A DNA stretch of 64,000 bases from NCBI GenBank assembly GCA_021234155.1, contig JAJEKV010000035.1, positions 6,106,068 to 6,170,067 of the forward strand. Direction: 5' to 3'. The DNA is from Isoetes taiwanensis. Taxonomy: Eukaryota; Streptophyta; Lycopodiopsida; Isoetales; Isoetaceae. The first letter of the stretch is position 1. Each line of letters begins with the position of its first letter. A model generated the notes under the pieces. That model was given only the letters and a program-made list of their open reading frames with translations. It was not told the origin of the DNA and did not search any database. The translations under genes were made by a program, and so were the position numbers. Below are positions 22,462 to 36,100 of the stretch, in pieces.

Positions 22462-23905
22462 CATAATTTTTTTTTGAAGTAACACCTGTAGGATAGGGCG
22501 TTATCGCACTTAACACTCTGCCGCGAGAGTTTTGGGCCATCCAATCACCATCAAAATCGCTCAAAATCGTCCATTTGATAACATCCTAGTAACACCCTAG
22601 GATGTTATGAAGTAGCAATGTGTTATGGCTCATAACACTATTGGCCAAGATTGATCTCAACCGTTGGATCACTATAAACTTGAGGGGCAGTGTCTTAAGG
22701 ATTTGTTAATCTAAATAACCTTTGTCTCTTATAATGGCATGATAAAAGATAGTCAACTATGTTATAATGGCATGATAAAAGATACTCAACTATGGGTGTG
22801 GAAATCTTACTCATGAATATAGAGACTATTACTAGATCGTCTAGTTGGCATTGTGTCTAAAGCCTGTTGGTGTGCCTTTTGCTAGTTGCGTCAACGATAA
22901 AAACAAACTCCATTCAATTGGAACAAATATCTTGCGTGGACCAAACTAATAAAAACAAATTCCATTCAATTGTGATGAATATCCTGCATGCACAGCACGA
23001 CTGAAACAATTGCAAACTCACTTTAAAATGTCAAGAGTGTTTTACATTTTCCCAAAATGGCGATATCCATCCCCTATGTTGTTTTGCATCTGCTATCTTA
23101 CTCATTTTTCGGCAGTGGCAGTCCTCCAACAACTCGAGCAGACCCATACGCATAATTTTTTTTTGAAGTAACACCTGTAGGCTAGGGCGTTATCGCACTT
23201 AACACTCTGCCGCGAGAGTTTTGGGCCATCCAACACCATCAAAATCGCTCAAAATCGTCCATTTGATAACATCCTAGTAACACCCTAGGATGTTATGAAG
23301 TAGCAATATGTTATGGCTCATAACACCATTGGCCAAGATTGATCTCAACCGTTGGATCACTATAAACTTGAGGGGCAGTGTCTTAAGGATTTGTTAATCT
23401 AAATAACCTTTGTCTCTTATAATGGCATGATAAAAGATAGTCAACTTATGTTATAATGGCATGATAAAAGATACTCAACTTTGGATCTCAAAAGCTTACT
23501 CATGAATATAGAGACTATTACTAGATCGTCTAGTTGGCGTTGTGTAGACAAATCAACTACCAAGCCTTAACCAATTTGACCTTGCTAAAGCCTTCTGGTG
23601 TGCCTTTTGCTAATTGGGTTGGGTTAAAAAGTTTTCTCACAGAGTGTGTGGATGTGCTTACTTCCTATTCCTAAAGTCTCCGTCAACGATAAAAACAAAC
23701 TCCATTTAATTAATACAAATATCTTGCGTGGACCAAACAAATAAAAACAAATTCCATTCAATTGTGACGAATATCCTGCATCACAGCACGACTGAAACAA
23801 TTGCAAACTCACTTTAAAATGTCAAGAGTGTTTTACATTTTCCCAAAATGGCGATATCCATCCCCTATGTGTTGTTTTGCATCTGCTATCTTACTCATTT
23901 TTTCG
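22462..23905 (+). repeat. Tandem duplication of LRR-gene promoter and start
   Basis: 22462-23130 and 23151-23905 are direct copies beginning 'cataattttttttttgaagtaacacc' and ending in the start of the LRR receptor-like gene (ATGGCGATATCCATCCCC). Copy 1 codes only the first part of the signal peptide, with a frame change, before copy 2 begins. Copy 2 has about 90 extra bases near 23548-23680. The downstream gene's promoter therefore exists twice. Confidence 0.85.
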
Positions 23906-26900
23906 GCAGTGGCGCTATAATACCTCTGCCAATGCATGCAGAGATTTTGCTGTTATTCAAGGCCGGCATAACCGACGATCCTTTTGGTGCGTTAGCAGGT
24001 TGGAGCTATAATACCTCTGCCAATGCATGCAATTGGACAGGGGTTGCATGCACATCTGCTGGTAGAGTCGTGAATTTGACTCTGCCAGAAATGCTTCTGG
24101 CCGGCTCTATTGCACCAGAAATTGGACAGCTTTCGTCTCTCCAATATCTGCACCTGGGCGGCAACAAATTTGAAGGCAGCATTCCTTCCTCTGTTGGTGC
24201 TCTTCAAAGTTTACAGTATATAAATATGTCCGGAAACTATCTCTCCGGTAATATTCCTCCCTCTCTTGGCAATTGTTCATCTCTCATAGGATTGAGGCTG
24301 CATCACAATAATCTAAGTGGCATAATACCTTCGGAGCTGGGAAGTCTTCACAGACTTCAGGTTCTGCTCTTACATTCCAACGACCTGTCAGGAAGTATAC
24401 CATCTCAGTTGGGGAGTCTTCAGAGTTTACAGGTTCTACGCCTAGACACTAATGAGCTAACTGGTGAAGTGCCATTGGAGGTGGGGAGTCTTCAGGGTTT
24501 ACGGTATCTAGTCCTAGACTATAACAATCTCACTGGGAAAATCCCTTGGGAGTTTGGAAATCTTCAAAATCTGGAGGAACTAAGCATGGCTTACAACTAT
24601 CTGAATGGAATTGTTCCAGTTTTCCTTGCCAATTGTTCCTCTCTTCAAAATTTGCGGCTGAACGGAAATAGCTTGACAGGTATGATCCCCCCAGAATTGG
24701 GAAAACTGCTGAACTTGACTGTTCTAGATTTGTCCAACAACAATCTCAGCGGAAGTATTCCCACTACTCTTGGTAACTTGTCATCTCTCACAAATCTATG
24801 GCTGGGTAACAACCCCCCTTTAGTTGGCAGAATTCCAAGCGAGTTAAGGAGGCTCAAACATCTTCAGCGCCTTTCTCTATATGGAAATAATAAATTGCGA
24901 GGACCTCTACCAGAAGACCTTGCAAACTGCACTGAGCTATATTGGGTGGACACTTCTGGAACTCTGCTAAGTGGAAGATTTCCTTACTTCCTTCTCAAGC
25001 TGCCAGAAATATCAACAATTTCCTTGGGTTCATATGACGCCACAGGGCAACAGTTCCCACATGAAATTTGGAATATTACAAAGCTTGAAATTTTTTCCAT
25101 ATCTTTTGCTGGCCTAATTGGTGGCACGATGCCAAAAGAAATTGGAAATTTGACATCTCTTATGGTACTTGAGGTGGATTCTAGTTCATTTGGAGGCATA
25201 AGCATACCAGAAGAATTGACCAACTGTATCAGCCTTCAGCGCTTGAGAATTAGTGGGTGTGACTTCAAAGGTACGCTGCCTTAAACCGCGGTCCTTGCAA
25301 GTTCTATCAATCCGACGAATTTACAGCAAATAACATCAACATGGGTTATTTTCCATAATCATCAGAATATTGTAATGAGTTTTAAAGAATATTCCGTGAT
25401 TATCTTGATAATCTCACGGATATTCTTTTCAACAATGGGAATTTTTCCAAACTTCTATACCTCTATCTGTTCAGCAACTCTCTTAATCAAGTTCTGTGCC
25501 TTCCATATCTGTTTGGAGCCCTGCAGAACTTTGCTTCAGTTAGTGCCCTCGCTTTTGAACCATGTTTTTCCCGGCTGTCAAATGGGCCTTTTTTGTAGCC
25601 TTGGCCCTGGGAAAAAAAATCTGCAAAGAAAGGGCTTTCAATCTTCCATCAAAGCCATGCCCAAAAATGCTATGGTTATGGCTAAGTCTACAATCATCTC
25701 TAGAATAAGATCTTGGCTGATCTGTGGTTGGAAATTTGTGCACAATTACAAAGACTTGATATGATGCGTAAATGCAAAAGCCCAAAGCCTTTCTCCAGTT
25801 GTTTGATTTTGTAGATCCGAGCTAGTTTTTGTTTTTAAGTAACCTGGTAGCGAGGTGCCTCTATCCTTCCAAAATCATCTTCTTCATTTAGACTTTTGAG
25901 AAGAAACTCTGGACCACGTGGAATTGAACCCAAACAGATGCTAAGGAGTATAAACCCACTTGAGAGTAACTTACTTGAAGGACGCTCCATAGCTCCACAT
26001 GGTGATCCATTCAAGTCCCAGCGTTTTGGAAGTAAAAACATGCCATATACAAATGAATTTCCAATGGAAACAACAAATTGGTAGTGAAGAACAAAAAGCT
26101 TTCTTAAGAACTTTCGATAACAAAGATATTTTATATCAAGACATTTTTCTACCCAAAGGTAGATCAGTTGAGCCTTTACCAATGTGCTCAAAACTACTAC
26201 GCTCATTGATTTATCATAATCCCCCGTGGGGGGTTAACCCTCTTTCTTCTCTAGGAAAGCTTTGGCAACTAGAAGAATTTACTGCAAAGAAATAACATGT
26301 TTCATGGGAGCATCCCAGAATCATTAGGGAATTGTACGAGTCCATGACCGATCTCCGTTTAAATAATAATCTGCTCTCAGGAAGCATACCCTCTTCATTT
26401 GGGAATTTTTCCAAACTTCTATACCTCTATCCACTTGTTCAGCAACTCTCTTAATGGTTCTGTGCCTTCCAGTTTTGGAGCCCTGCAGAACTTGCTTCAA
26501 ATAGATCTTCACGATAACCAACTCTCTGGTCAAATCCCTGGTAGCCTTGGCAATTGTACCTCTCTACAACAACTTGCTTTATCTTCCAATAATTTGAGGG
26601 GAGGATCCCCTTCTAAACTCTTAGCAAGTGCTCAAGTCTACAGGTGCTGAGCTTATCTAATAATTCCTTGGAAGGATCTGTACCTGCAAGTCTAGAAATT
26701 TGTGCACAATTACAAAGACTTGATCTAGGGAACAATCTGCTAAGTGGGAAGCTTGAAATCAATTTCACTAAGTTGCAATCCTTACTAGTTGTATCGGTTC
26801 CTCAAAGTAACCTGGTAGGCGAGGTGCCTCTATCTCTGGAGAAATGCTCAAGGTTGCAATTTCTAGACTTGAGAAGGAATAACCTTACTGGAATTATACC

Positions 26901-27680
26901 TTTTGCATTTCTTGGGCAGATGCCAGATCTTAAGGTGCTGAGCTTGAGTTATAACTTACTTGAAGGACGCTTCCCGGCTTGGATAGTGAATATGAAAAAT
27001 CTTCAAGTGCTAAGCGTTATCAAACAACATGCTTCCGGTGAAATTCCTACACATATGGACAAAATGGAAAGTTTAATTTTTAGTGAAGACGAAAAACAGC
27101 TCTGCACGACGTTTCGATAACAAAGATATATTATATCAAGACATTTTTCTACCTAAAGGTAGATCAGTTGAGCCTTTTACATATGTGCTCAAAACTACTA
27201 CGCTCATTGATTTATCAAGCAATAGATTGGTGGGAAAAAAATTCCTCAAGACATTGGAAAGCTCACAGGGTTGCGTTACCTCGGTCTGTCAAATAACAAT
27301 ATCTCTGGCTCTATTCCTACAAGCAATAAACTTGGCCATTTTGGAGACCATGGACCTACACAACAACAAATTGACTGGCGAGAATTCCTAGTGAGCTTGT
27401 TCACATGCGCAGCTTAGCAAACTTTAATGTATCATTCAACCACTTGGACGGGCTTATTCCAACGGGTGGTCAATTCAACACATTTACAAGCTCTAGTTAC
27501 ATAGGTAATGCTGGTTTGTGTGGTTCCCCTTTGCCTAGTTGCAATAAATCATCTACACCACAAGAACCACACAAACAGATGTCGTGGAAAACTCTTGCAG
27601 AAAAGATGTCTATTGTTGCATTTGTACTCGGAAACTTGATAGGCTTATCGCTAGCCCTATATGCAGTTTTGTTGTTCTAG
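23848..27680 (+). pseudogene. LRR receptor-like protein gene (no kinase), disrupted
   Basis: ATG 23848 opens 478 codons. They hold a hydrophobic signal peptide (about residues 1-22), an LRRNT_2-type cap with the paired Cys of ACNWTGVAC, then some 16 extracellular plant LRRs of the LxxLxLxxNxLSGxIPxxLG type (residues about 75-478). The frame ends at 25284. After about 1 kb of scrambled pieces, LRRs resume at 26330-27060. They end in the RLP-type tail: NFSHLDG-like last repeat, YIGNAGLCGSPLPSC cap, and a C-terminal membrane helix with only a few residues after it (27405-27680). No kinase follows, so this would be a surface receptor-like protein that needs a partner kinase. Frameshifts near 26440, 26640, 27100-27230 and 27390 make it a pseudogene. 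The family is typical of immune or developmental receptors. Confidence 0.85.
25285..26329 (+). other. Scrambled LRR-gene pieces between the two halves of the receptor gene
   Basis: Blocks here are copies of later parts of the same gene. 26100-26210 repeats 27110-27200 (cgataacaaagatat...ctactacgctcattgatttatca). 25440-25600 repeats 26400-26560. 25735-25790 resembles 26700-26730. This looks like repeated unequal recombination or template switching within the cluster. No independent gene is visible. Confidence 0.6.
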
Positions 27681-28257
27681 ATCGATAACATCTTTGTATT
27701 TGCTAGAAGCAGTCTAACTAAATAAAAATAAGTTGCTCTACCAAGCTGTAGAATGAAAATAAGTTGCTCTACCAAGCTGTAGAAGATATGGGAGCTCCTT
27801 GATGTTTTTACATATATATATTAAGCATCACTTAGAGTAGGAAATTCAGACTAGCCACCCAAAAATGAGCCAAGCTTATTTTCTCTTTCCACCTCTCCCA
27901 ACTGTGCGTGATAATAAATGAAGTCAATTTTGTGCAATAAAGACTGTCATTCCTCTTTTTTTTCAAAGACAAAATTGTGGGGACTACTACACCGATTTAA
28001 CTAATTGAATACCGTAAAGCATTAGCTTTTGTATTCTGAGTTGGGTCATTGAATGTGCTTCAATTTTGACCTGGGGTTGGATTGCTAAGTCCAATTTAGC
28101 CTTCTGAAGTGCTATGAATTGTATTAACTTGAGAAAAAGGATTTCGATCTTGCAAGAATTGGCTTGTAGTTCCGCTTGTTCGTTTCTGCTTGGCAGAGTC
28201 AAAGGAAGCAAGGCTTTCTAATTGGTGCTTTGAGAGACCAATCCTTCGATTGCTGAA

Positions 28258-28852
28258 TGAGCACATTATATCAAGACATTTTTCTACCTATCAAAGGTAG
28301 ATCACTTGGGCCATTTAAATATGTGCTCGAAACTACTACGCTCAGTGATTTATCGAGCAATAGGTTGGTGGGAAAAATTCCTCAAGATCTTGGAAACCTC
28401 ACAGGGTTATCTCAGTCTGTCTAATAACAATATCTCTGGCTACACAACAATAAATCACTGGAGCAGATGGACCTACACAACAATAAATCACTGGAGAATT
28501 CGTAATGAGCTTGGTCACATGCGCAGCTTATCAAGCTTTAATGTATCATTCAACCACTCAGACGGACATATTCCAACGGGTCCTCAATTCCAACAAATTT
28601 ACAACCTCTAGTTACATAGGTAATGTGGGTTTGTGTGGTCGCCCTTTGCCCATTTGCAATAGAATATCTAGACCAACTGTTGCATCACAAGAACCACACA
28701 AACAGATGTGGTGGAAGACTGTGGAAGAAAAGATATCTATTGATGCATTTGTACTCGAAAACTTGATAGGCTTATCACTAGCCCTATATGCAGTTTTGAT
28801 GTTGTGGATCGACAATAACTTTGTATTTGCTAGAAGCAGTCAAACTAAATAA
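28258..28852 (+). pseudogene. Second copy of the LRR receptor-like protein C-terminal end
   Basis: Runs parallel to 27125-27690, with the same 'agacatttttctacctatcaaaggtagatcac' start, the same last LRRs, YIGNVGLCGRPLPIC and the membrane helix. It ends WIDNNFVFARSSQTK, where the first copy stops after its helix. Frameshifted near 28570. No 5' part is attached, so it is a truncated duplicate. The stretch 27690-28257 holds no gene. Confidence 0.75.
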
Positions 28853-29110
28853 GAATAAGTTCCTCTACCAAGCTGCAGAAGATATGAATGCTACTTGGAC
28901 GTGTTTTTTATGTGTTTACAACATATATGATAAGCATGACTTAGAGTTGGTAATTTAGGCTAAAAAATCAATAAGCAGCAATACTTATGCACTCTCCCTG
29001 TTGATCAAATGAAGTCGTCTTGACACGTGGCACCCACAAAACCGTCACCTTCTCGGTGCAAAAATCTTAGGAGAAACTCTAGGAGAAACTCTTGCATGTT
29101 ACTGTTTTAG

Positions 29111-29490
29111 CACAACAAGAAAAGGGTCATTTAGCGACGCCAATAGCGACGCCCGTCTGCCCGGACGTCGGCCGGCGTCGCTTCGACGTCGCCAGACGTT
29201 CTTGCGCACATCGTCGCATCACGGCGTTAAGCGGCGTCAGCGGGACGTCGCGCAGACGTGACACAGACGTCGCGCAGACGTCGCATGGCACGTGACACGT
29301 GGAATATACACGTGGAATATACACGTGGAACATCACCAAAATCCACGCAGCGTCGTAAAAAGCCCGGTATACGCCGCCGAGCGACGTGACACGTCAAACG
29401 CATTTTTGGAATATACACGTGGAAAATACGAAAATCCGCGTATAGAAAATCCACGTGGCAAAAAAAAGCCACGTGGATACGTCGCATGCG
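29111..29490. mobile_element. CACTA-like terminus with subterminal GACGTCGC / ACGTGG repeats
   Basis: 29111 starts CACAACAAGAAAAGGGTCAT, one base from the common plant CACTA start CACTACAAGAAAA. It is followed by a G/C-rich block dense in gcgacgcc, gacgtcgcgcagacgt (twice) and cacgtggaatatacacgtgg. Clustered short repeats just inside the end are a CACTA hallmark. The other end was not found, and the second T of CACTA is changed to A. Confidence 0.5.
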
Positions 29491-29689
29491 ACGTGTAGGG
29501 GAAAAAATAAAAAAAAAAAAAAAAAAAATATTTATATAAAAAATATATTTATATTTATATAAAAATATTCATATTTTTAAATAGTCACAAAATTATTTTT
29601 ATATTTATATTTTTAAATAATCACAAAAGTGAATTGTATTTATATTTTTAAATAATCACAAAAGACTCGTTAAGAGGAGTATCCACCCT

Positions 29690-31470
29690 TTTAGCCTAGA
29701 GCTACTCTCTCTCAGATTCAGTGGAGTAGTCATCCGAGTACGTAGTTAGAGGACGCCTCAAACCGTCAGCCGCACGGTTGCGATTGGATGGCTCTCCAGC
29801 GACGTTTGCAGATCCCTCGCCGCCCCCGAGCCGCCCCATGTCATGCTCTAGACCTTCATTCATATCCGCCACTGCTTCCTATAAAAACCAAAAGAACATG
29901 GCGTTAATGTAGTTCATAGAATTATAATAATTTTCTACAACGCACCCCCGCATTCCCGCGAAGTGGGAGAGTTCCCTCGTCGTATAACTGTTGATACAGA
30001 TAAACAGCTCCACGTGTACATGCTGCTTGTTAGGGGCAAACCCGTATAGATGTTCCTATGAAAATATAACGAGTATTAGCTAGTGACCTTTAAAGTTCTT
30101 ATTAAAATTAATGTGAACTAATATAGCTCTTACGAATCTATAGAGAAACCCTTTTCGACCGCCGGAGCCCAAATAAGACGCCTTTCGGTCACTTTTAGTT
30201 GCTTTGTCGGTCCGAGCTCTATGTTTGCTTTCTGGATCCTTTGCACGTTCGAATGCAATCTGATTGCAAGGCACACAACATTATCACAAGTTAAAATGAA
30301 CGAATGACAAAAAAAATAAGAAATACCTTGATATCTTCCTTGTGGAGATTAAGTGGTTTAGGGACTTTTGACCAATCGCCTCCTTCTTTTTCGCAAGTCT
30401 GCTTCAGTTCCTTGACCACATGGTGCCTTTGACATAAATCGATAGATCAACGCCATATCAAAATAATAAAAACAAGACTATGACTAGGTCATGTACCTCC
30501 TTTTTCAGATAAGCTTCGCCCATCATCGAAGTGAGCTTCTTCCGGTTAAAAACCTTTGCTTTTTCTATCTCACGGAAACTCTGTTTCATTTTATTTTTGA
30601 CGCTCTCTATTTAGCGTTGGTCATAAAAGCGCCAGCCACTCCCCTATACCGCGGGGAGGCCATAAACGAGAGATATTATTTGTGACCGCGTCCCTCGATG
30701 TAGTATAAAAAAGACACTTCCCTCATCATCCTTCTTAGGAAGAGCGTCCCGAAGCATAAATGGTGGGTATATAAAAGCGTGTTTATGTCTCACCGTCAAT
30801 ATACATATCCCGTCCCGATTAAGAACCTTTTGAGCACTTTACAATGTATTCTAAGTGAAGAGAATGAACAAAACAACAAATTCAGATGACAAAGTACTAA
30901 TATTTAAGGTTGATATCTTAATATGTTCACATAACTTACATCAAAAAATTATTATTAATATGATAGTCGGGTATATTCGGGGCCAAATCACCCGCAGACT
31001 TACGTGTCTAAAACAAAGCGAAATGGACGCTCTTCTTCAGTGACACGTGGACGTCGTCGGGATCCTTCCCTCTCCAAGTCAGGCGAGCGACCATGTTCTT
31101 CGGATCCCGAACCCTGTGATGATCGTCGCGATCTTGAACGTTGTGAGTCTGTTGCTCCACTACTTCTTGACCTGGGAAGTAATGAGAGAATGAGCATCTT
31201 TAACATGCTGCAACCAAAGAAATGTTTGGTACGTAGTGGATATATATTTACCTGTTGAAATCTTCCTCCAAGTTCCTTGCATTAGAAAAATCTGTTCCCG
31301 TCTCTTGCCTAGAATGGGAGTCCATACTACGTCTAGCATTCTCAATATTCTCGCGAGAACGTGGAGGCCGATAATCAACACTATGTCGTTGGGGAATAGG
31401 AGCGGGAGGCTGCACAAGGCCCCCAAAAAAAATACTATTATCAGTTTTATGAATTACTTTTTGTATTAAA
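29690..31470 (-). pseudogene. CACTA ORF1-like (Transposase_24-like) remnant
   Basis: Minus-strand coding fragments in several frames. 31430-31260 carries PPRSRENIENARRSMDSHSR. 31206-31000 is rich in Arg/Ser with acidic residues (SRSRSSGATDSQRSRSRR) and ends in RPFRFVLDT. 30274-30080 carries FERAKDPESKHRARTDKATKSDRK, reminiscent of the N-rich/basic block of plant Transposase_24 proteins. Near 29880-29690 lies an acidic tail. Stops and frame changes abound. The identity rests on order and on the adjacent CACTA-like terminus, not on a firm motif. Confidence 0.4.
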
Positions 31471-31639
31471 CCACTAAAATAAACTAATGTTACTAAGTGG
31501 GTTAATGTGTTGAATAACCGTAGGCAGTTAAATAGTGTGGTTTGTATTTAAGGTTTTTTAACATGGTATATCCATATCGTAAATATCTAGAGTTTTTTAC
31601 TATGGTTTATTGCTATAGTTTCTCGCTATGGTTCTTTCC

Positions 31640-32480
31640 TTGTTTGATGCTATGTGACATGTGGGCCAATCAATAGTATTTGTTATAAATCACTAATGGT
31701 TTTAGCCTTAAAGAATTGTGCAACTCATAGTGTTATCTTAGTCAAGCTCATGAATGTATTGTCACATCAACCATTATTGTTGCATAGAATAATGGCTTCG
31801 AGTTTCTCAATATAAGTTCAACAGTTTATCCATCAAATCAGTAGTGGCTTGTATCTTTGTAGCCCTTTGTGTTGGAAACAAACTAATCATATTTTGGATT
31901 AAACAATTGATGTTAGTTTAGTAAAGAAATTAAGACATTTCATTTATAGACCAATATTAGCTTTTAGCTTTAAGGAATCTGCAATTCATGGTGGTTGTCA
32001 AGTGAAACCATTATTGTTCTATGAGATAAATGGATCAAGTTTATTATCAGAATAGTGAACAAGCTTTCCATCAAAACAGACGTGGTTTTGTGCCTTTAAA
32101 CATATCTTATGCTAGACGCAAACCAATGTTTTATACAATATGATCTAGTGGTGGCTTCATATCTTTAGAGCACCTTGTTTTGGAGGCAGCTCAATTATAC
32201 TTTAGGTAAAGAACTGATCTTAGTTTAGTGAAGAAGCTAAGACATCTCATTTGTAAACCAATAATAGCTTTGACTTTATGGAATTTGGAGTGTATGGTGG
32301 TTGTTCAATGAAACCATTGTTGTTCTATCTTGCTATCTATCTATCTTTCTATGGAATAGATGGTTCAAGTTAATTACCAAAATAGTAAACAAATTTTTCA
32401 TCAAAATAGATGACGACTTTGAGACTTTAAACATATCTTGTGTTTGAAGCAAACCAATATCTTATGTTATGCAATCAATA
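31640..32480. repeat. Three diverged tandem units of ~290 bp, AT-rich
   Basis: Stretches at about 31640-31880, 31885-32115 and 32190-32445 share the order 'gcttt(a)gctttaaggaat(t/c)tgca', 'ggtggttgt', 'aaaccattattgttctat', 'caagttta' and 'cctttaaacatatcttat'. No coding signal. The rest of 31480-33135 is AT-rich with many 'aaaccact/agtggttt' words, which recur inverted at 46080-46250. Confidence 0.55.
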
Positions 32481-33135
32481 TTTAGTATAAAAAAAAATCA
32501 TTTATGGAATTTGCAACTAACCAACCCAGGCTTATGCCTCTTTTGCATATTTGTGTGATCATACAAGTAGTTATGAACCGTACATAAAAACAATGATAAA
32601 GATATATAGATACACGAAGAAAATAAAAACCATTGTCATTTTGAGGAAAAAAAGGTTTCAAAGTGATGCATTATTTCGTGTCTCTTTACCCAACCAATTA
32701 GCATATATTTTTGCCTAAGACCTACCAATGTCCATACTATAAACCATTACGCTTTGTTATAACCAAATATGTAATTGTATTAAACAATGCATAGCTTTCT
32801 TGTGAAAGGTAATGGATTTCCATTAGTTCTAATAAAAACCATTACATCTTTTTATTTCAAAAATATGCATACAAGCTTTAATAAAATGCATGATTTTTCC
32901 GAAATTGGTTTTTGGATGTGGTTTTAGCGTATGCAATTTGGCTGATGATGCTGTTACAAACCTAGAAAAGTAGAAACTCTAGAGGCAATTGATTCACAAT
33001 TTAAGAACATCAAGCATAAAGTTTTATCTCTTCTCATTACAATAATAATCAGAATTGGTTCACAAATAAAAAAATCATGCATGAAGTAGAATGCTCATGT
33101 CTCATACTCATTACAATAATTAGCATTAATTCTAT

Positions 33136-36100
33136 CTAATTCTGCTGCTGGAATGTGACAGTAGTCCTATCAAACTTTTGTGTCCTCCAACCCTCTCTGG
33201 ATATTTGAACCACCTTCAGCTTCACGCACAACAATGCAAAGCGTTTATGTAGTTCATGCCCAGTTAATTTGGACATTTTAGGAAAAGCAGTTTTTTGCTG
33301 ATTATTGAAATTCCTGCAGAATGCTTGTATGGCCTTGCTGCTGATATCTCCAACTTTGTCCTTCCCAAGTGCCACCATGCACACAATCTTATGTTTCGAA
33401 TTAGGCATATGTTCCAATGCTGTCAGAAGCTTCTCATTGACTTCCACCTGTAAAAGAAATCAACCTATCAGTTGTATAATATATAGTTACAAAGATGTGA
33501 AAGATGCAGACATGAGCAAAATATGGCAAAAGGATATGGCATGCTGATACGTACTGCCCAGGTTAGGTTGTGAGAGATCAAACGAAATACTTGACCAAGA
33601 ATTCTAGAAAGGAAAGAGAGTAAATTTTCAGAAACATACTCTCTTTTCAAGATATGAAATGTTACAGGAGGTTATCAAAACTCTTAAGATCAGAGATTGA
33701 CTTGTCTGCCATAGCATTGGCCTCTTGTTTATCGTGTCACATTGTCAGATTTTGATGACTTTTGACAGTCCAGAGCAGAACGTGTAGAACTAAATTGTAA
33801 TCTATTTTTAAGCAGCCCTATAATTCTATGTAGCCTTGTCAAAATCCAGACAGGCAGAGCTGTATCTCAGCAGTTGAATGATGATCTCTGTCTCACTTAA
33901 TTCTCCACTCGCTGCAATCAATCCTCCCTAAGGACCTTGTTGCAGCAGATGTGCCCGTATTGCCCACTAATTTTCTGCTAGGTTCAATGACCCAGCTCTG
34001 ATCATATCAGCTGGAATAACACAACTGGAATAACACTGGCAATCTGTCAACAACAATTAAAATGCCCTAAATCAAAACCAAGATGGAGGCCACAGTACGC
34101 ATGCCTGCTTTGCATATCTAATTCGCATAATTCCAACTGAGGATTTCAGATGACTTCCACATCCTTTCCGCTCAACTTCCACTACCAGCCTTAGAGCAAA
34201 GCAGCACAATATAAAGACGACATACTAAACATCTTAGACATATTGGAACATGTTAAAGCAGGTTCAAGCAGATGGAAACTAGGGATTGACACAAACAACA
34301 TACCCAGTAATAAAGTTACTGTTATTCTTGTCCAGAACAATTTTAAGTGCTTTTCCTACAAGTCTAAGGGAATGTATACATATATGGACATTAATACACT
34401 TACCGCCATTATTACAGCAGATGATAACAGACTTTCTAGTTTTCGTAGAGATGAAGGCGACAACAAAACAAGAGACAGAAAATTTCTAACCAAATGTGCA
34501 TAATACAGGAAAGCATGAAAAGAAAAAAGAAGAAAACTATGAGCTATGATTTACCTCATCGGAACTTTCAAATATTTCTCTTTCTTCACGATGCTTCTTT
34601 CTTTCCTTTGCAAGGGATATCAAATTTTGAGCTTCGTCAATGGAGATGCATTCAAGTGCTGACTTTGGAAAGCGGACAATCCATTGCTTTGTATCTTCTC
34701 CAAGATCCCGATATGTGTTGACTTCATCATTTGGAGGGAAAGGAAGACGGAGACTGCCACAACCATCATGAATGAAATCTATGTTTATAGATACGTTACC
34801 AACTCCAACAGGTACTCCATGGATAAGCTTCATAGGATCACATTGAAAAATCTGACCCACTCCAATTGGTTCAGCTTCATGCATCAAGCACACATGTCGG
34901 CCCGCATAAAATTCCTCTTCCACCTGCGATTTTAATAGTAAGAAGTGAGTTTTCAGTTTTTTAACTTGTGTATGCATCGGAGACAAACCTCTTCGTGACA
35001 TGAACGTTTAGATTTTGTAGAACTTATGCTACAATCACTAACACGTTTTTTGCTTGGTCTATGGAGTGCATCCATCTCGGTGTCCACATTATTACTTGCA
35101 TCTTCCTCGTCTTCATCATCATCAAGAGATGCAAATCCTTTGTCAAAGCCCTTGTCCATCGCGGAGAGCGTGAAGCACTCAGGCCATAACAATTCATCCT
35201 GTTTAAAATATTAATGTAGACATAATAGAAAAAATAGAATTCAGAACACTATAGCTGGGATAATAGAAAAATTAGAATTCATAAACTGGGATATTTTTTA
35301 ACACTCTATTTCTTTAAGCAGTGTGTAAATGAGTATGGAATGCCCAGAGAACAAAGTGGCCCAGATAATGATGGCATTTTAATGGTCAGGAATGATGCTT
35401 GTAGAGCAAAAACATCAACAAAGTTAGTTCAAGCTAGTCTCTCAGCATATGTTACTTGTAGGCCTAAAGAAGGCTTAAGAATGGATTTGAATTGTGCAAT
35501 GATGCAAACGAAATTTGCAACTGCTGAAGCTGCAATTCTTAAGACTGTGAAACGGGAAAGAGTTGTTCAAGAGGATTTGTCTACGAGTATTAGACGTAAG
35601 AGAGAACCTAGACTTTCATGAAATCCCATCATTAATAGGGAAAAACAGATGGTTCCTGAACCAAATGTTCACCGTCCATGCCCTTTCTACAAAAAAATTC
35701 CAGGTAAACATTGCTGTAATTTTTGGAGCATGTGGCAGAAATAATTAATATGTATTTGGTTCCTGAACCAAATGTTCACCGTCCATGCCCTTTCTACAAA
35801 AAAATTCCAGGTAAACATTGCTGTAATTTTTGGAGCATGTGGCAGAAAGAATTAATATGTATTTTGTACATCGGGTACTTCATTTGTCGTGGATGCCTTC
35901 CGACATGGACAAGTTGATGGGTGTACTGGATATTTCTTGACGCACTTCCATTCCAATCACTATGGTGGGCTGACAAGGAGATGGTCAATGTTACGGCTCA
36001 ACGCTTGGACACTTGCTTATCTATTGATGCAAGGTAATCTATAAAAGTGAACCAGAGGTGCTCTCCTTGACTTTTCAGTAACAATGCAATGTCTCAGATG

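Noticed and set aside
29092-29498. Arg-rich short ORFs on both strands
   Set aside because: Arise from the CpG-rich subterminal repeats of the CACTA-like end.
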